Below, one piece after another: positions 9,089-18,036 of a stretch of DNA of 44,498 nucleotides. The notes below the pieces were generated by a model. The model was not told where the DNA came from and searched no databases. It worked only from the letters and a program-made list of their open reading frames with translations. The DNA comes from Actinomycetes bacterium. GTDB taxonomy: Bacteria > Actinomycetota > Acidimicrobiia > Acidimicrobiales > Microtrichaceae. Where the stretch lies: positions 1 to 44,498 of the forward strand of contig JAKOVA010000232.1 of NCBI GenBank assembly GCA_029782335.1, given 5' to 3'. Position numbers and translations under genes: made by a program. The first letter of the stretch is position 1. The number at the start of each line of letters is the position of its first letter.

Positions 9089-10599
9089 ACCGCCGGCGCC
9101 GTAGCCGCGAGTTCTCGAGCGACGGGCCGAAGGCGGCCGGTGAAGCGCATCACGCCGTCATCGAGCGGATCCGACCGGAACAGCTTGCGGTCTGCTCGCA
9201 GGAGTTGCGGGTTGAGCCACGGGGCACGGTCACCTTGTTTGGGGAACCGGTGCATGTCGCGTTCCATGTAGCCGGCGGGGAATCCGTCGATCCACGGCCT
9301 CGGCTGCATCGATTGGTCGGAGGGCCGCAACCGGGGCGTCGCGGTCGTGGCGCCGATCGCCGCCATGTGGTTGAGCAACCGACAGACGTAGTCGCAGATG
9401 AGGTCGGCCCGAAGCGTCCACGAGGCGTTGATGTAGCCGAACGAGGAAGCGAGATTCGGAACATCCGAGTAGGCGAAGCCCTTGTAGGTCCAGGTGCGGG
9501 AGAAGTCGACGGGGACCCCGTCGACGGTGAAGTCCATCTCGCCGAGGGTCACGAGTTGCAGACCCGTCGCCGTCACGATGATGTCCGCGGGGATCTCGTC
9601 GCCCGAGGCGACCCGGATGCCGTGCTCGGTGAACGTGACGATCTCGTCGGTGACCACCGACGCAGCGCCGCTCCGGATCGCCCGGAACAGGTCGCTGTTG
9701 GGCACCAGGCAGAGCCGCTGATCCCATGGGTTGTACGACGGGGTGAAATGGGTGGCGACGTCGTAGTCGGGTCCGAGTTCTGCTCGGACCATCTGCAACA
9801 GCTTGGCGCGAACCTGCCTCGGATGTGTCCGGGTGCGGTTGTAGACGAACTGCTGCATGGCGATGTTCTTCGCACGCGTGATGGCGTAGGCGACCCGCTC
9901 GGGCAACACCCGACGGAGCCGGTTCGCGAGGCGATCAACGTCGGGCCGTGACACCACATAGGTGGGAGACCGCTGCAGCATCGTGACGTGAGCGGCGCGT
10001 TTCGACATCGCGGGGACGAGCGTCATGGCGGTGGCCCCTGAGCCGATCACCACGACCTGCTTCCCGTCGTAGTCGAGGTCATCCGGCCACTCCTGGGGGT
10101 GAACCACGACACCCTCGAAGCGGTCCCGGCCGGGGAACTCGGGGCAGTAGCCACCCCGGTAGCTGTAGTAGCCGGAGCACATGAACAAGTACGAGCAGCG
10201 GAGCTGGATGTCGGCCCCGTCGGAGCTCCGGGACGCGGTCAGGGTCCAGCGGGCGTCCTCGCTCGACCATTCGGCCCGACGGACGTGGTGGCCGAATCGG
10301 ATCTTCGGTCGGATCCCGTGCTCTTCGACCGTCTCCTCGAGGTAGGCGAGGATCGATGGACCGTCGGCGATCGCCTTGTCGGCCGTCCACGGTTTGAACC
10401 CGTAGCCGAGCGTGTGCATGTCGCTGTCGGAGCGGACACCCGGATAGCGAAACAGGTCCCAGGTGCCGCCGAGGTGGTCACGGCCTTCGAGGATCGTGAA
10501 CGTACGGTCAGGACAGAACCTCTGCAGGTGGTAGGCCGCGTCGATGCCGGAGATGCCGGCGCCGACCACGATGACGTCGAACTCGTCCGCTCCCATCAC
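9085..10599 (-). CDS. Flavin-containing monooxygenase, Baeyer-Villiger type
   Basis: The product has 504 residues. It has an N-terminal FAD dinucleotide-binding motif VVGAGISG (11-18), the Baeyer-Villiger fingerprint F-x-G-x-x-x-H-x-x-x-W-P at 161-172 (FEGVVVHPQEWP), and a second Rossmann motif VIGSGATA (184-191) for NADPH. Such enzymes insert one oxygen atom from O2 into ketones or oxidise soft heteroatoms. The start is GTG 10599 or ATG 10596, behind GGAAGGGG. It follows the TDT-family channel gene by 31 bp, with a small perfect palindrome (10610-10624) in the gap, and is coupled to the methyltransferase. Its substrate and its relation to the Mo enzyme are unknown. Confidence 0.88.
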   Translation of the reverse strand: MMGADEFDVIVVGAGISGIDAAYHLQRFCPDRTFTILEGRDHLGGTWDLFRYPGVRSDSDMHTLGYGFKPWTADKAIADGPSILAYLEETVEEHGIRPKIRFGHHVRRAEWSSEDARWTLTASRSSDGADIQLRCSYLFMCSGYYSYRGGYCPEFPGRDRFEGVVVHPQEWPDDLDYDGKQVVVIGSGATAMTLVPAMSKRAAHVTMLQRSPTYVVSRPDVDRLANRLRRVLPERVAYAITRAKNIAMQQFVYNRTRTHPRQVRAKLLQMVRAELGPDYDVATHFTPSYNPWDQRLCLVPNSDLFRAIRSGAASVVTDEIVTFTEHGIRVASGDEIPADIIVTATGLQLVTLGEMDFTVDGVPVDFSRTWTYKGFAYSDVPNLASSFGYINASWTLRADLICDYVCRLLNHMAAIGATTATPRLRPSDQSMQPRPWIDGFPAGYMERDMHRFPKQGDRAPWLNPQLLRADRKLFRSDPLDDGVMRFTGRLRPVARELAATAPAV

Positions 10600-10630
10600 G
10601 TTCCCCTTCCGGATCGGTGATCCGAGTCTC

Positions 10631-11680
10631 TCATCCCTCGGGACGCTTCAGGACACCTGCCGTCACGGCGACGACGAGGCCGAGCGCCGTTGCGGCCCAC
10701 GCGCTCAGCGCCACGGCGAAGGTGAGGCTGGGCAGCCATTGCAGGAACTCGAGGTCCAGGGCTCTGGTCATGCGGAAGGTGGCGACGCCGTACATCCCAA
10801 GCGGGAAGACCATCGTCCACAGCGACGGGTAGTACCGCAGTGGAACTCGCCGGATGAGATGGCGCCAGACCCCGATCGCCACCATCAACGGGAACCAGAA
10901 CGTCGCCGTCGCCCAGGCGAGAACCACGACACCCTCGACGAAGGGGGCGACTCTGCGGAGCTGCGCCGACGCGTCGGCGTCAAGGAGGATCGTGGAGCCC
11001 GCCAGCACGGTGATCGCGACCGCTCCGGCCGCGATCCATGCCGGTGGATCGGCCTCGGTCGGCTCCAGTTCCTGGAAGGTCCAGCGAAGGAAGACCATCG
11101 TCATGATGATCAGGTAGAGCACGACGCCGAGGGTGAAGGTCGCCAACACGAAGAACGCGAGCGGCTCACTCCGGTGGTGGTTGAACAGCAACGCCCCGAG
11201 CACCGCGACCGATTCGGTCGAGACGGTCAGCAGAAACCACGTGCCGTTGATTCCGGCTTCGAGGCCGGGTTTGTCGCCACGCAGCACGACGGCGAACAGC
11301 GTTGCGTAGAGCAGCGGCGCCCACAGTGCGATGCCGATCCACCACATGACCCACGCGGTCGACCACCACCCGTGGATGAGCGCCGCGGAGCCACCCAAGA
11401 CGTTCGTGGCGGCGACCGCAGTGAGAAACGCGAACCCCCGAGCGTGGCTCGTGAGATCGCCGAGCACCTCGCGGGGTACCAGCGCGACACGAGCGAGCGA
11501 GCGGGCGACGAGCACGACGTAGGACACCGCCGCGATCACGAACAGCACTTCGGCGACCACGCGGTAGCCCTGCTGGTCGGCGCCGGTCGCGATGATCCCG
11601 GTCGCCATCACCAGCGCGAAGTAGCCAGGTGGGAAGCCAACCACGACGGCGGCCACCGACCGCTTCGGTGCCGGGCTCAC
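10631..11680 (-). CDS. TehA/SLAC1 (TDT) family membrane channel or transporter
   Basis: The product has 349 residues from GTG 11680, whose GTG overlaps the TGA of the small membrane gene as GTGA. It is almost entirely hydrophobic with about ten predicted helices and starts with the typical FPPGYFALVMATGII segment. The family includes TehA, SLAC1 anion channels and the yeast malate and sulfite exporters Mae1 and Ssu1. Being embedded in the Mo-oxidoreductase operon, it may move the anionic substrate or product of that enzyme (for example nitrate, nitrite, sulfite or an organic acid); this is inferred from position only. Confidence 0.85.
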   Translation of the reverse strand: MSPAPKRSVAAVVVGFPPGYFALVMATGIIATGADQQGYRVVAEVLFVIAAVSYVVLVARSLARVALVPREVLGDLTSHARGFAFLTAVAATNVLGGSAALIHGWWSTAWVMWWIGIALWAPLLYATLFAVVLRGDKPGLEAGINGTWFLLTVSTESVAVLGALLFNHHRSEPLAFFVLATFTLGVVLYLIIMTMVFLRWTFQELEPTEADPPAWIAAGAVAITVLAGSTILLDADASAQLRRVAPFVEGVVVLAWATATFWFPLMVAIGVWRHLIRRVPLRYYPSLWTMVFPLGMYGVATFRMTRALDLEFLQWLPSLTFAVALSAWAATALGLVVAVTAGVLKRPEG

Positions 11681-11880
11681 GAGCGAAACGACTGCTGCAA
11701 CGCCGCTGCGGCCGCTGCCAGTGCCGCCGACACGATGGCAGTTGCCCATCCGAGCCGGCGATCGCCGGTCTGGAACGCCTCGACCGCGACCGTGATGAGG
11801 AACACCTGGAAGCCAACGAGGATGATCACGTAGATCGCGAGCGCCCCTGAGGCCCGGCGTTGTGGTTCCGAGGTTCTCAA
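11677..11880 (-). CDS. Small two-helix membrane protein (DUF6755-like)
   Basis: This 67-residue protein starts at TTG 11880, overlapping the Rieske stop codon as TTGA, and ends overlapping the channel start. After a basic N-terminus ([10 protein letters not shown]) there are two hydrophobic segments joined by FQTGDRRLG. Small proteins of this size and topology, annotated DUF6755, occur beside Rieske and ferredoxin subunits of actinobacterial Mo-oxidoreductase operons; that family name is from memory and is tentative. It is probably an assembly or anchor subunit. The overlap on both sides strongly supports that it is real despite its rare start codon. Confidence 0.7.
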   Translation of the reverse strand: MRTSEPQRRASGALAIYVIILVGFQVFLITVAVEAFQTGDRRLGWATAIVSAALAAAAAALQQSFRS

Positions 11881-12386
11881 TGCCCCGCCCCTCGCAGTGC
11901 CCACACGGCGTTGCCGCGGATCTCGACGTCGATGCGCCCGAGCGGCCGGGTCGGCGGGCCGGAAATGACGGCCCCGCTTCGGGCCTCGAAGTTCCCCTCG
12001 TGACACGGGCAGTGCCAGCGGTTCTCGTCGGCCTGGTAGTAGACGACACAGCCGAGGTGGGTGCACTTCTGGCTGAACGCGACGACGTCCCGCTCGCCGA
12101 CCCGCAAGAGCACCGCCGGGTCGTCCGCCGACGGATACCGGAACAGGTAGGTCTCACCGACGCCGACCTGATCGAGGGCCACGATCTCCCGTGGCTCGCC
12201 GTGGTTGATCGTGCGCAGTTGTGTCCAGATCGCGAGGCCGATGTTGCCCGCCGCCATCGCCCCGGCGCCGGCGACGAGGTAGCGAGCGAACTCGCGTCGG
12301 GTCACGTCCTCCTCGCCACTGGCTTCGTACGGGAAGTCGCGACGCCACAGCGGCGCTGATGCTTCCTGCGACGACTCGTCGGTCAT
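11877..12386 (-). CDS. Rieske [2Fe-2S] protein of the Mo-oxidoreductase complex
   Basis: The product has 169 residues. The cluster ligands are in CTHLGC (108-113) and CPCHEG (126-131): Cys108, His110, Cys126 and His129, with Cys113 and Cys128 placed for the disulfide seen in bc1-type Rieske proteins. A Thr-Arg-Arg-Glu-Phe motif (29-33) precedes a single hydrophobic helix (about 38-55), as in Tat-exported, membrane-anchored Rieske proteins. Its ATG overlaps the ferredoxin stop as ATGA. It probably passes electrons between the ferredoxin/Mo subunits and a quinone or cytochrome partner. Confidence 0.88.
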   Translation of the reverse strand: MTDESSQEASAPLWRRDFPYEASGEEDVTRREFARYLVAGAGAMAAGNIGLAIWTQLRTINHGEPREIVALDQVGVGETYLFRYPSADDPAVLLRVGERDVVAFSQKCTHLGCVVYYQADENRWHCPCHEGNFEARSGAVISGPPTRPLGRIDVEIRGNAVWALRGAGH

Positions 12387-13012
12387 GTCCCCTCCTCCAG
12401 GCCAAAGGGGTCGTCCAGCCATGTCCCGGTGCCGGTCGAGAGGGCATCGAGGGGCCCCGGGGAGACATCGTCGACCACCGTGAAGACCTTCGTGCGTACC
12501 TGCTGCCGCCCGAAGAGCCACGCGTCGAGGAGTGTCCCGCGACGCCGCTCGGTGAACTCGTCGACCGTGCCGTACCACAGCGCCTCGCTGGGACACACCG
12601 ACGCACACATCGGGGCGTATCCCTCCGCGGTGCGGTCCTGGCACATGTCGCACTTCATCATCTGGTCGAACTCGGCGACGTACTTGGGGACGCCGAAGGG
12701 ACACGCCAGAACGCAGTTGGAGCACCCGATGCAGCGGGGCTTGAGCGCGGATTGCACGACGCCGCCCTCGGTCTGTTTGATCGCATCCGCCGGACACACC
12801 TGGGCGCAGGTCGGGTCCTCGCAGTGCATGCAGATCATGGGAGCGGTCTGGGTGGTTGCTGCCCGGTCGATCCGATCGAGGTGGATCATCGAGCGTCCCC
12901 GGTGGGTACCGCACTCCTCGCACGCCTGGACGCACGCCTCGCAACCGATGCAGCGGCTCTGGTCGATCACGAAGATCGGCGAGTCGTCGACTCCGTAGCG
13001 CGGGGGCCTCAT
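12383..13012 (-). CDS. Four-cluster [4Fe-4S] ferredoxin subunit (NarH/DmsB/PsrB type)
   Basis: The product has 209 residues with 16 cysteines in four groups: 21/24/27/31, 61/64/69/73, 94/97/100/104 and 121/124/136/140. This is the standard pattern of electron-transfer subunits of DMSO-reductase-family enzymes. All groups look complete, so four [4Fe-4S] clusters are expected. There is no signal peptide. The gene overlaps both the catalytic subunit (ATGA at 13009-13012) and the Rieske gene, which indicates strict co-expression and assembly into one complex. Confidence 0.92.
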   Translation of the reverse strand: MRPPRYGVDDSPIFVIDQSRCIGCEACVQACEECGTHRGRSMIHLDRIDRAATTQTAPMICMHCEDPTCAQVCPADAIKQTEGGVVQSALKPRCIGCSNCVLACPFGVPKYVAEFDQMMKCDMCQDRTAEGYAPMCASVCPSEALWYGTVDEFTERRRGTLLDAWLFGRQQVRTKVFTVVDDVSPGPLDALSTGTGTWLDDPFGLEEGT

Positions 13013-15243
13013 CGCAGTCCGTCCGTGACGTCCATGTCGCGACGATCGATCGTGACGGCGCTGCGTGTCCCGACCCGTGTGACCCGCACGGCCGCGACCT
13101 TGAACTCGGGCATGTTCGACACCGGGTCGACGGCTCGGATCGTGAGTTGGTTCGCCGCTTTGGTCCCCGGCCAGTGATACGGGATGAACACGGTGTCGGG
13201 TCGGATGGTGTTGACGACCTTCGCCGGCAGCGTGATGTCGCCGCGGCGGGACTCGACCCGAACGATGTCACCCTCGGTGATCCCCAACTCCTGCGCGAGA
13301 CGAGGGTGGATCTCGCAGAGCGGTTCGGGATACTGCGCGACGAGCGGCTCGATCCGACGGGTCTGTGTGCCGGAGAGGTACTGGCTCACGACGCGTCCGG
13401 TGGTGAGCCAGACCGGGTAGTCGTCGTCGATCACCTCGGCGGATTCCCGCCACGGCACCGCCGAGAAACGAGCTCGACCGTCGGGGTGGGCGAAGCGGCC
13501 ACCTTCGTAGAGCCGCGGCGTGCCGGGGTGGCCGGGTTCGGGGACCGGCCAGAACAATCCGTGCTCGGCCTCGATTCGTTCCCAGGTGGCGCCGGCGTAG
13601 TCGGCCAAGCCACCCGCGGACGCCCGGCACAGTTCCTCGAAGATCTCTTTCGTGTTCGAGTACGGGAACCATTTGCCCTTGCCGAGCCGGGTCGCGATGT
13701 CGAGGAGGATCTCCCAGTCGCGTCGCGCCTCGCCGGGCGGGTCGACCGCCGCGTTGATCTTGATGATCCGGCCTTCGCCGCTCGTGGAGGTTCCTTCGTC
13801 CTCCTCGTGGAGCGACCCGGGCAGCACGATGTCGGCGTGGTGGCCCGACTCGGAGAGGAAGAAGTCGATGGTGGCGTAGAACTCGAGTCGATCAAGCGCT
13901 TCCGCGGTGAAGTTGACATCCGGTGACGACACGGCCGGGTTGAAACAGATCGACAGGAGTCCCTTGATCTCGCCGCGGTGGATCGCCTCGATGAGCGCGA
14001 GCGCCGGCAGCCCCTTGCCCGGGATGTCCGACTCATCGCAACCCCACACCGACGCCACGTACTCGCGGTGTTCGGGGTTGCTGATGTCGCGATTGCCGGG
14101 GAGCTGATCGCACTTGTGGCCGTGTTCTCGGCCGCCTTGGCCGTTGCCCTGGCCGGTGATCGTGGACACGCCGCAGCCGGGCTTGCCGAACTTCCCGGTC
14201 GCGAGACCGAGGTTGATCGCGGACACGACGTTGTCGACGCCCTTGGTCTGCTGTTCGATGCCCCGGGCGTGCAGCATCATCCCCGTCGCGGAGGTGCCCC
14301 ACCACTCGGCGGCCTCGGCGATTCGCGCGGCGGGAACCCCGCAGATCTCCGACGCCCAGGCGGGGGTCATCTCGGCGACGGTCGCCGCGGCCTCCTCGAA
14401 GCCGACGGTGTGTGCCTCGATGAACTCGTGGTCGAGCCAGTCGTTGCGGATCAGCTCGTGGAGCACTGCGCCGAACAACGCCGAGTCGCTGCCCGGCCGC
14501 ACCGGGAGGAACAGATCGGCGGTTCGGGCGAGTGGCACCACGCGGGGGTCTTGCACGATGAGCCGCGCACCACGGTCGCGTGCCCGCCAGATGTAGCTGG
14601 TCGTGATGGGGAACGTCTCCGCCACGTTCGACCCGGCGATCCACACCACGTCGGCCAGCGGGATGTCGCTCCACGGGTTGGACGCCCGGTCCATCCCCAA
14701 CGCCTTCTTGTTGCCGGCGCCAGCCGACACCATGCAGTAACGGCCGTTGTAGTCGAGGTTCGCGGTGTGCAGCGCGAGCCGGGCGAACTTGCCGATCAGA
14801 TAGCTCTTCTCGTTGGTGAGCGAAACGCCGGAGAGCATCGCGAATGCGTCGTCGCCGTAGGTGCCCTGGATGCGGCGGATCTCCGAGACGACCCGGTCGA
14901 GCGCATGGTCCCAGCTCACCTTGCGGAAACCACCGGGTGCCGTCTCGTCGCGCTCCATCGGGGTGAGGAGGCGGTCGGGGTGGCTGCCCTGGAGGTAGCG
15001 CTTCACGCCTTTGGGGCAGAGCTTGCCTTCGTTGAAGGGGAACTCGTACCAGGGCTCGAAGCCGACGACCTCGTTGTCGTGCACCTTCAGTTTGATCCCG
15101 CACTGCTGTCCGCAGAAGCAGCAGTGCGTCTCGACCACCCGGTCGATCTCCAAGTCGGCGTCCCACCCACCGGGCGGCCGCCGGTTGAGGTGCGGTCCGT
15201 ACTTCGCGATCAGCGTCGCCTCGTCGACCGCAGGGCGTGCCAT
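13009..15243 (-). CDS. Molybdopterin oxidoreductase catalytic subunit (assimilatory nitrate reductase-like, DMSO reductase superfamily)
   Basis: The product has 744 residues. ATG 15243 overlaps the upstream stop as ATGA, and the protein start [11 protein letters not shown] fits, so the longer open frame is rejected. An N-terminal [4Fe-4S] site has Cys41, Cys44, Cys48 and Cys76 followed by Lys78 (LCPKG), as in bis-MGD enzymes of the NasA/NarB/FdhA group. The central [16 protein letters not shown] segment and a C-terminal molydopterin-dinucleotide-binding domain ([18 protein letters not shown]) are present. No Tat signal is visible, so the active site may be cytoplasmic. Nitrate reduction is the closest guess, but partnership with both a four-cluster ferredoxin and a Rieske protein is not the usual assimilatory layout; the substrate is unresolved. 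Confidence 0.87.
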   Translation of the reverse strand: MARPAVDEATLIAKYGPHLNRRPPGGWDADLEIDRVVETHCCFCGQQCGIKLKVHDNEVVGFEPWYEFPFNEGKLCPKGVKRYLQGSHPDRLLTPMERDETAPGGFRKVSWDHALDRVVSEIRRIQGTYGDDAFAMLSGVSLTNEKSYLIGKFARLALHTANLDYNGRYCMVSAGAGNKKALGMDRASNPWSDIPLADVVWIAGSNVAETFPITTSYIWRARDRGARLIVQDPRVVPLARTADLFLPVRPGSDSALFGAVLHELIRNDWLDHEFIEAHTVGFEEAAATVAEMTPAWASEICGVPAARIAEAAEWWGTSATGMMLHARGIEQQTKGVDNVVSAINLGLATGKFGKPGCGVSTITGQGNGQGGREHGHKCDQLPGNRDISNPEHREYVASVWGCDESDIPGKGLPALALIEAIHRGEIKGLLSICFNPAVSSPDVNFTAEALDRLEFYATIDFFLSESGHHADIVLPGSLHEEDEGTSTSGEGRIIKINAAVDPPGEARRDWEILLDIATRLGKGKWFPYSNTKEIFEELCRASAGGLADYAGATWERIEAEHGLFWPVPEPGHPGTPRLYEGGRFAHPDGRARFSAVPWRESAEVIDDDYPVWLTTGRVVSQYLSGTQTRRIEPLVAQYPEPLCEIHPRLAQELGITEGDIVRVESRRGDITLPAKVVNTIRPDTVFIPYHWPGTKAANQLTIRAVDPVSNMPEFKVAAVRVTRVGTRSAVTIDRRDMDVTDGLR

Positions 15244-16277
15244 CAGCCGAAACCTCCGACTCGAACGGATTGTGCGAGGGTGACCGACGCCCGGCGGCAG
15301 CGTGGACAGGTGTCCTGGTAGTTCCCGCCGCCGTCGATGCCGTAGTCGAAGCCGACCTGGGGCAGCACCGTTTGGAGATCCGCGATCTGCTGCGCGCTCG
15401 CGAACGGCTCGCCGCAACGGCGACAGGTCGCCGCCGGGCCCTGCTCGTTGGCCGCCTTGTAGTAGGCGACACCGAGGTTTCCCGGGCGTTGGAAGATGTG
15501 GAACAGCTTCCCGAAGGGGATGTACATCAGCCCCAACACGACGGTGAGCGCGTGGAGCGTGTTGAGCGCCGAGTAGAAGCGGCCGTCGAGCCACAGGCTC
15601 GACACGGTGAGAAACAGTCCGGTGACCGAGACGGCGAAGAGGCCCGCGAGCGCCAGGAAGTCGCCGCTGCGTTCCACGGCGAGCGCGCCCGGGTCGCGCA
15701 GTCGGCGGCGCAGGAAGATGAACACGCCGCCCAACACGAGCACTGCGGCCACGTCGAGGGCGTGGAACATGAGCCACCCGAAGATGCTCTCGGCGTCGAA
15801 GTCGATCGTCCCGAACCGCGAGAGGAAGACCCGATAGCGGTCACCCTGCTGGCCGACGCTCTCGAAGTGGAGGAGACCCATGGTGAGGGGGAACGTGACG
15901 AGCGCGGCGAGGATGCAGCCCCAGAAGACGAGTTGGTGGGCGATCCAGCGGGCGGTCGATCGGCGCCGGATGAACCCCTGCGCGAGGAGTTGGGTCGCCA
16001 CCAGCGACGGGAGTGCCACCAGGTTGCGTCCGGCGTTCGCCCGGAACGCGTCCCAGCCCCGGCGGTTCAGCATCATCGTCGGCGGGCGGCGGAGCCACAC
16101 GGCGTAGCGGTAGATGATGCCGAACACGGCGAAGAGGGTGCCGAAGAGGTAGCCGACGAGCGCCGCGTCGAACCACACCAGCCGATCGCTGCCGAAGAAG
16201 GTGAGGGCCAGGAACACCGCGACCGCGATGAGCCCCCAGGTCACACCACGACGATCGAGTGACCGGGCTCGCGTCAT
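15243..16277 (-). CDS. Membrane subunit with NarI/DsrM/HdrE-like segment and C-terminal zinc-ribbon-like cysteines
   Basis: The product has 344 residues and opens the operon behind a clear AAGGAG site. About seven hydrophobic segments lie between residues 12 and 260. Several histidines sit in or next to them (for example in IAHQL, LLHFE, MFHALD, NTLHAL and KLFHIF), so b-type haem binding is plausible. The last hydrophobic stretch, with [12 protein letters not shown], resembles NarI/DsrM/HdrE quinone-side subunits. The C-terminal soluble part has Cys-Arg-Arg-Cys and Cys-Pro-Arg-Cys pairs about 45 residues apart, like a zinc ribbon or rubredoxin-type site. It probably anchors the complex and exchanges electrons with the quinone pool. 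Confidence 0.75.
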   Translation of the reverse strand: MTRARSLDRRGVTWGLIAVAVFLALTFFGSDRLVWFDAALVGYLFGTLFAVFGIIYRYAVWLRRPPTMMLNRRGWDAFRANAGRNLVALPSLVATQLLAQGFIRRRSTARWIAHQLVFWGCILAALVTFPLTMGLLHFESVGQQGDRYRVFLSRFGTIDFDAESIFGWLMFHALDVAAVLVLGGVFIFLRRRLRDPGALAVERSGDFLALAGLFAVSVTGLFLTVSSLWLDGRFYSALNTLHALTVVLGLMYIPFGKLFHIFQRPGNLGVAYYKAANEQGPAATCRRCGEPFASAQQIADLQTVLPQVGFDYGIDGGGNYQDTCPRCRRASVTLAQSVRVGGFG

Positions 16278-16404
16278 GCGCGTGGCTCCTTGTGCGTCAG
16301 TGGTTCCGGGGAAGCGACCGAATCGTCGCAGACCGAAGTCGGCCGAACCCTATCTTCCGCAGCGGCATGTCGAGCGGCGGAACGACGACGCCGGCGTGGC
16401 TCGG

Positions 16405-17955
16405 TTACCGCGGACGATCCGCGAGCTCGGCCTCGCTCCAGAACCCCGGGAGCGGTGTCGGATCCGAAGTCGCGGCGTAGTGACGGAGACGCTCGAAACC
16501 GGCCGGGTCGTACAGCTCGATCGCGTCGAAAATCACACCTGGGCCAACGGCACGCAGAGCACGGTCACCGGGGGAGCCGGGTTTTGGAAGGTTGGACGTG
16601 AGCACCAACACGCCGGCGTCTCCGCGATCCTGTCCGTCGGCCAGCGCTGCAAGCACATGCAGCCGACCCAGCAACTTCCACACGGTGTCGGTTCGCTGGA
16701 GGCCCGGGCGGCTCGTGGTGAACGCACCGGACACGTCGACCCACCACTGGCGGCTGCCGTCGGGAGTCGTGAGGAGGAAGTTGAACTCGACGATCCCCGA
16801 CGGATGACGAGCCTTCTCGTCGAGATGGTCGAAACCGGCCTCGTGCAGTCGCAGCTTCGCGATGTCGCGCGCACGTTTCCCATCACGGACCGCTCGAGCT
16901 TGAAAGTGCTCCTGCCGATCTTCGTGCGGGAGCTTCGCGACGAGCGCGGACTGTTCGGTTGGTGGGGCCGTCTCGATCCGACGGAGGGCATCGGCACGCT
17001 CGGATGTGCGGGTCAGTTCGGCTCGTACCCGCTCGTTCGCCATCTCGACGTAGGTCGCGTCGGTGTCGTAGCCGACCCCGACGCGGCCCGTGCGGGCGGC
17101 CGCGACCAGCGTGCTGCCGGAGCCGGCAAACGGATCCAACACGATGTCGCCCTGGTAGGTGAACAGGTCGATCAGACGGCGGGGCAGTTCGACGGGAAAC
17201 GGCGCCGGGTGACCGATGCGCGTCGCCGACTCGGCATCGATTCGCCAAACGTCCTTGGTGACGTCGACGAACTCGTCGTTCGCGAGGGTCGACTCGTGGG
17301 GAAGGCCCCGGGCGCGCCGCACTTTGAGGCTCAACGCTCGGGAGAAGCGACCCTTCGACGCGATGATGACGCGTTCGGTCATGTCGCGAAGGACCGGATT
17401 CGACGCCTTGGCGAACGACCCCCACGCACAGGATCCCGAGGAGGTGGAGGCCTTCTCCCAGATGACCTCGCCGCGCAGGAGCAGCCGAAGATCGTCCTGG
17501 AGGATGGAGATCACATCTGCGCTGAGGCTGCGGTACGGCTTGCGCCCGAGATTCGCGACGTTGACGGCGATGCGGCCGCCCGGCTCGAGCACGCGTTCGC
17601 ATTCGGCAAACACCGCCCGCAGCATGTCGAGGAACTCGAGATACGTGCCGGGCACGCGAGAGACCGCACCGGCCTCGCCCGTCACGGCGAGTTCGTACTC
17701 CTTGCCGACGAAGTACGGCGGGGAGGTGACCACGAGCGCCACGCTGGAATCTGGAAGGTCGGACATCTGCGTGCTCGAGCCGTGAAACACCCGACCGCCG
17801 TCGAGGGCAGCCAACAGCTCGGGAGGCCGGTTCACCGTTTCGTCGTCGGAGAGCGCCGGTGGCGTGAATCGCGCGTAGAAGGCGGACGCGTCGTGACCCT
17901 CCCGACGCCCGACCCCGAACGCCGAGGTTTGTGTCCGCTCCTCCCGCGTCTGCAT
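16405..17955 (-). CDS. Beta-class DNA methyltransferase with an added C-terminal domain
   Basis: The product has 516 residues from ATG 17955; a GTG 30 bases upstream is possible. Motif IV TSPPYF (77-82) precedes motif I LDPFAGSGST (273-282), the beta-class order of N4-cytosine or N6-adenine methyltransferases; SPPY is common in N4-cytosine enzymes. Beyond about residue 325 lies a domain of nearly 190 residues not needed for methylation. It contains Glu390 and, 17 residues on, WWVDVSG, then VLVLTSN, a layout reminiscent of a PD-(D/E)XK fold in which the Lys is replaced. No separate endonuclease gene is adjacent, so it is either an orphan methyltransferase or a fusion. Confidence 0.85.
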   Translation of the reverse strand: MQTREERTQTSAFGVGRREGHDASAFYARFTPPALSDDETVNRPPELLAALDGGRVFHGSSTQMSDLPDSSVALVVTSPPYFVGKEYELAVTGEAGAVSRVPGTYLEFLDMLRAVFAECERVLEPGGRIAVNVANLGRKPYRSLSADVISILQDDLRLLLRGEVIWEKASTSSGSCAWGSFAKASNPVLRDMTERVIIASKGRFSRALSLKVRRARGLPHESTLANDEFVDVTKDVWRIDAESATRIGHPAPFPVELPRRLIDLFTYQGDIVLDPFAGSGSTLVAAARTGRVGVGYDTDATYVEMANERVRAELTRTSERADALRRIETAPPTEQSALVAKLPHEDRQEHFQARAVRDGKRARDIAKLRLHEAGFDHLDEKARHPSGIVEFNFLLTTPDGSRQWWVDVSGAFTTSRPGLQRTDTVWKLLGRLHVLAALADGQDRGDAGVLVLTSNLPKPGSPGDRALRAVGPGVIFDAIELYDPAGFERLRHYAATSDPTPLPGFWSEAELADRPR

Positions 17956-18036
17956 TTCCCAAACCCTACGCGACCCCTCTGACACTCAGATGGGGCCGGG
18001 GCGCAACGGGAACGACGGGAGGACCAAACTGCAGCA

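Noticed and set aside
12387-13271. Upstream extension of the Rieske frame across the ferredoxin gene
   Set aside because: The sequence is a shadow of the ferredoxin gene; ATG 12386 overlaps its stop exactly as the rest of the operon does.
13978-15321. Long plus-strand frame opposite the molybdopterin subunit, and similar frames opposite other genes (for example 8785-9951, 10544-11833, 16201-17982)
   Set aside because: No recognisable domain, arginine-rich composition, and each lies antisense to a well-supported gene.
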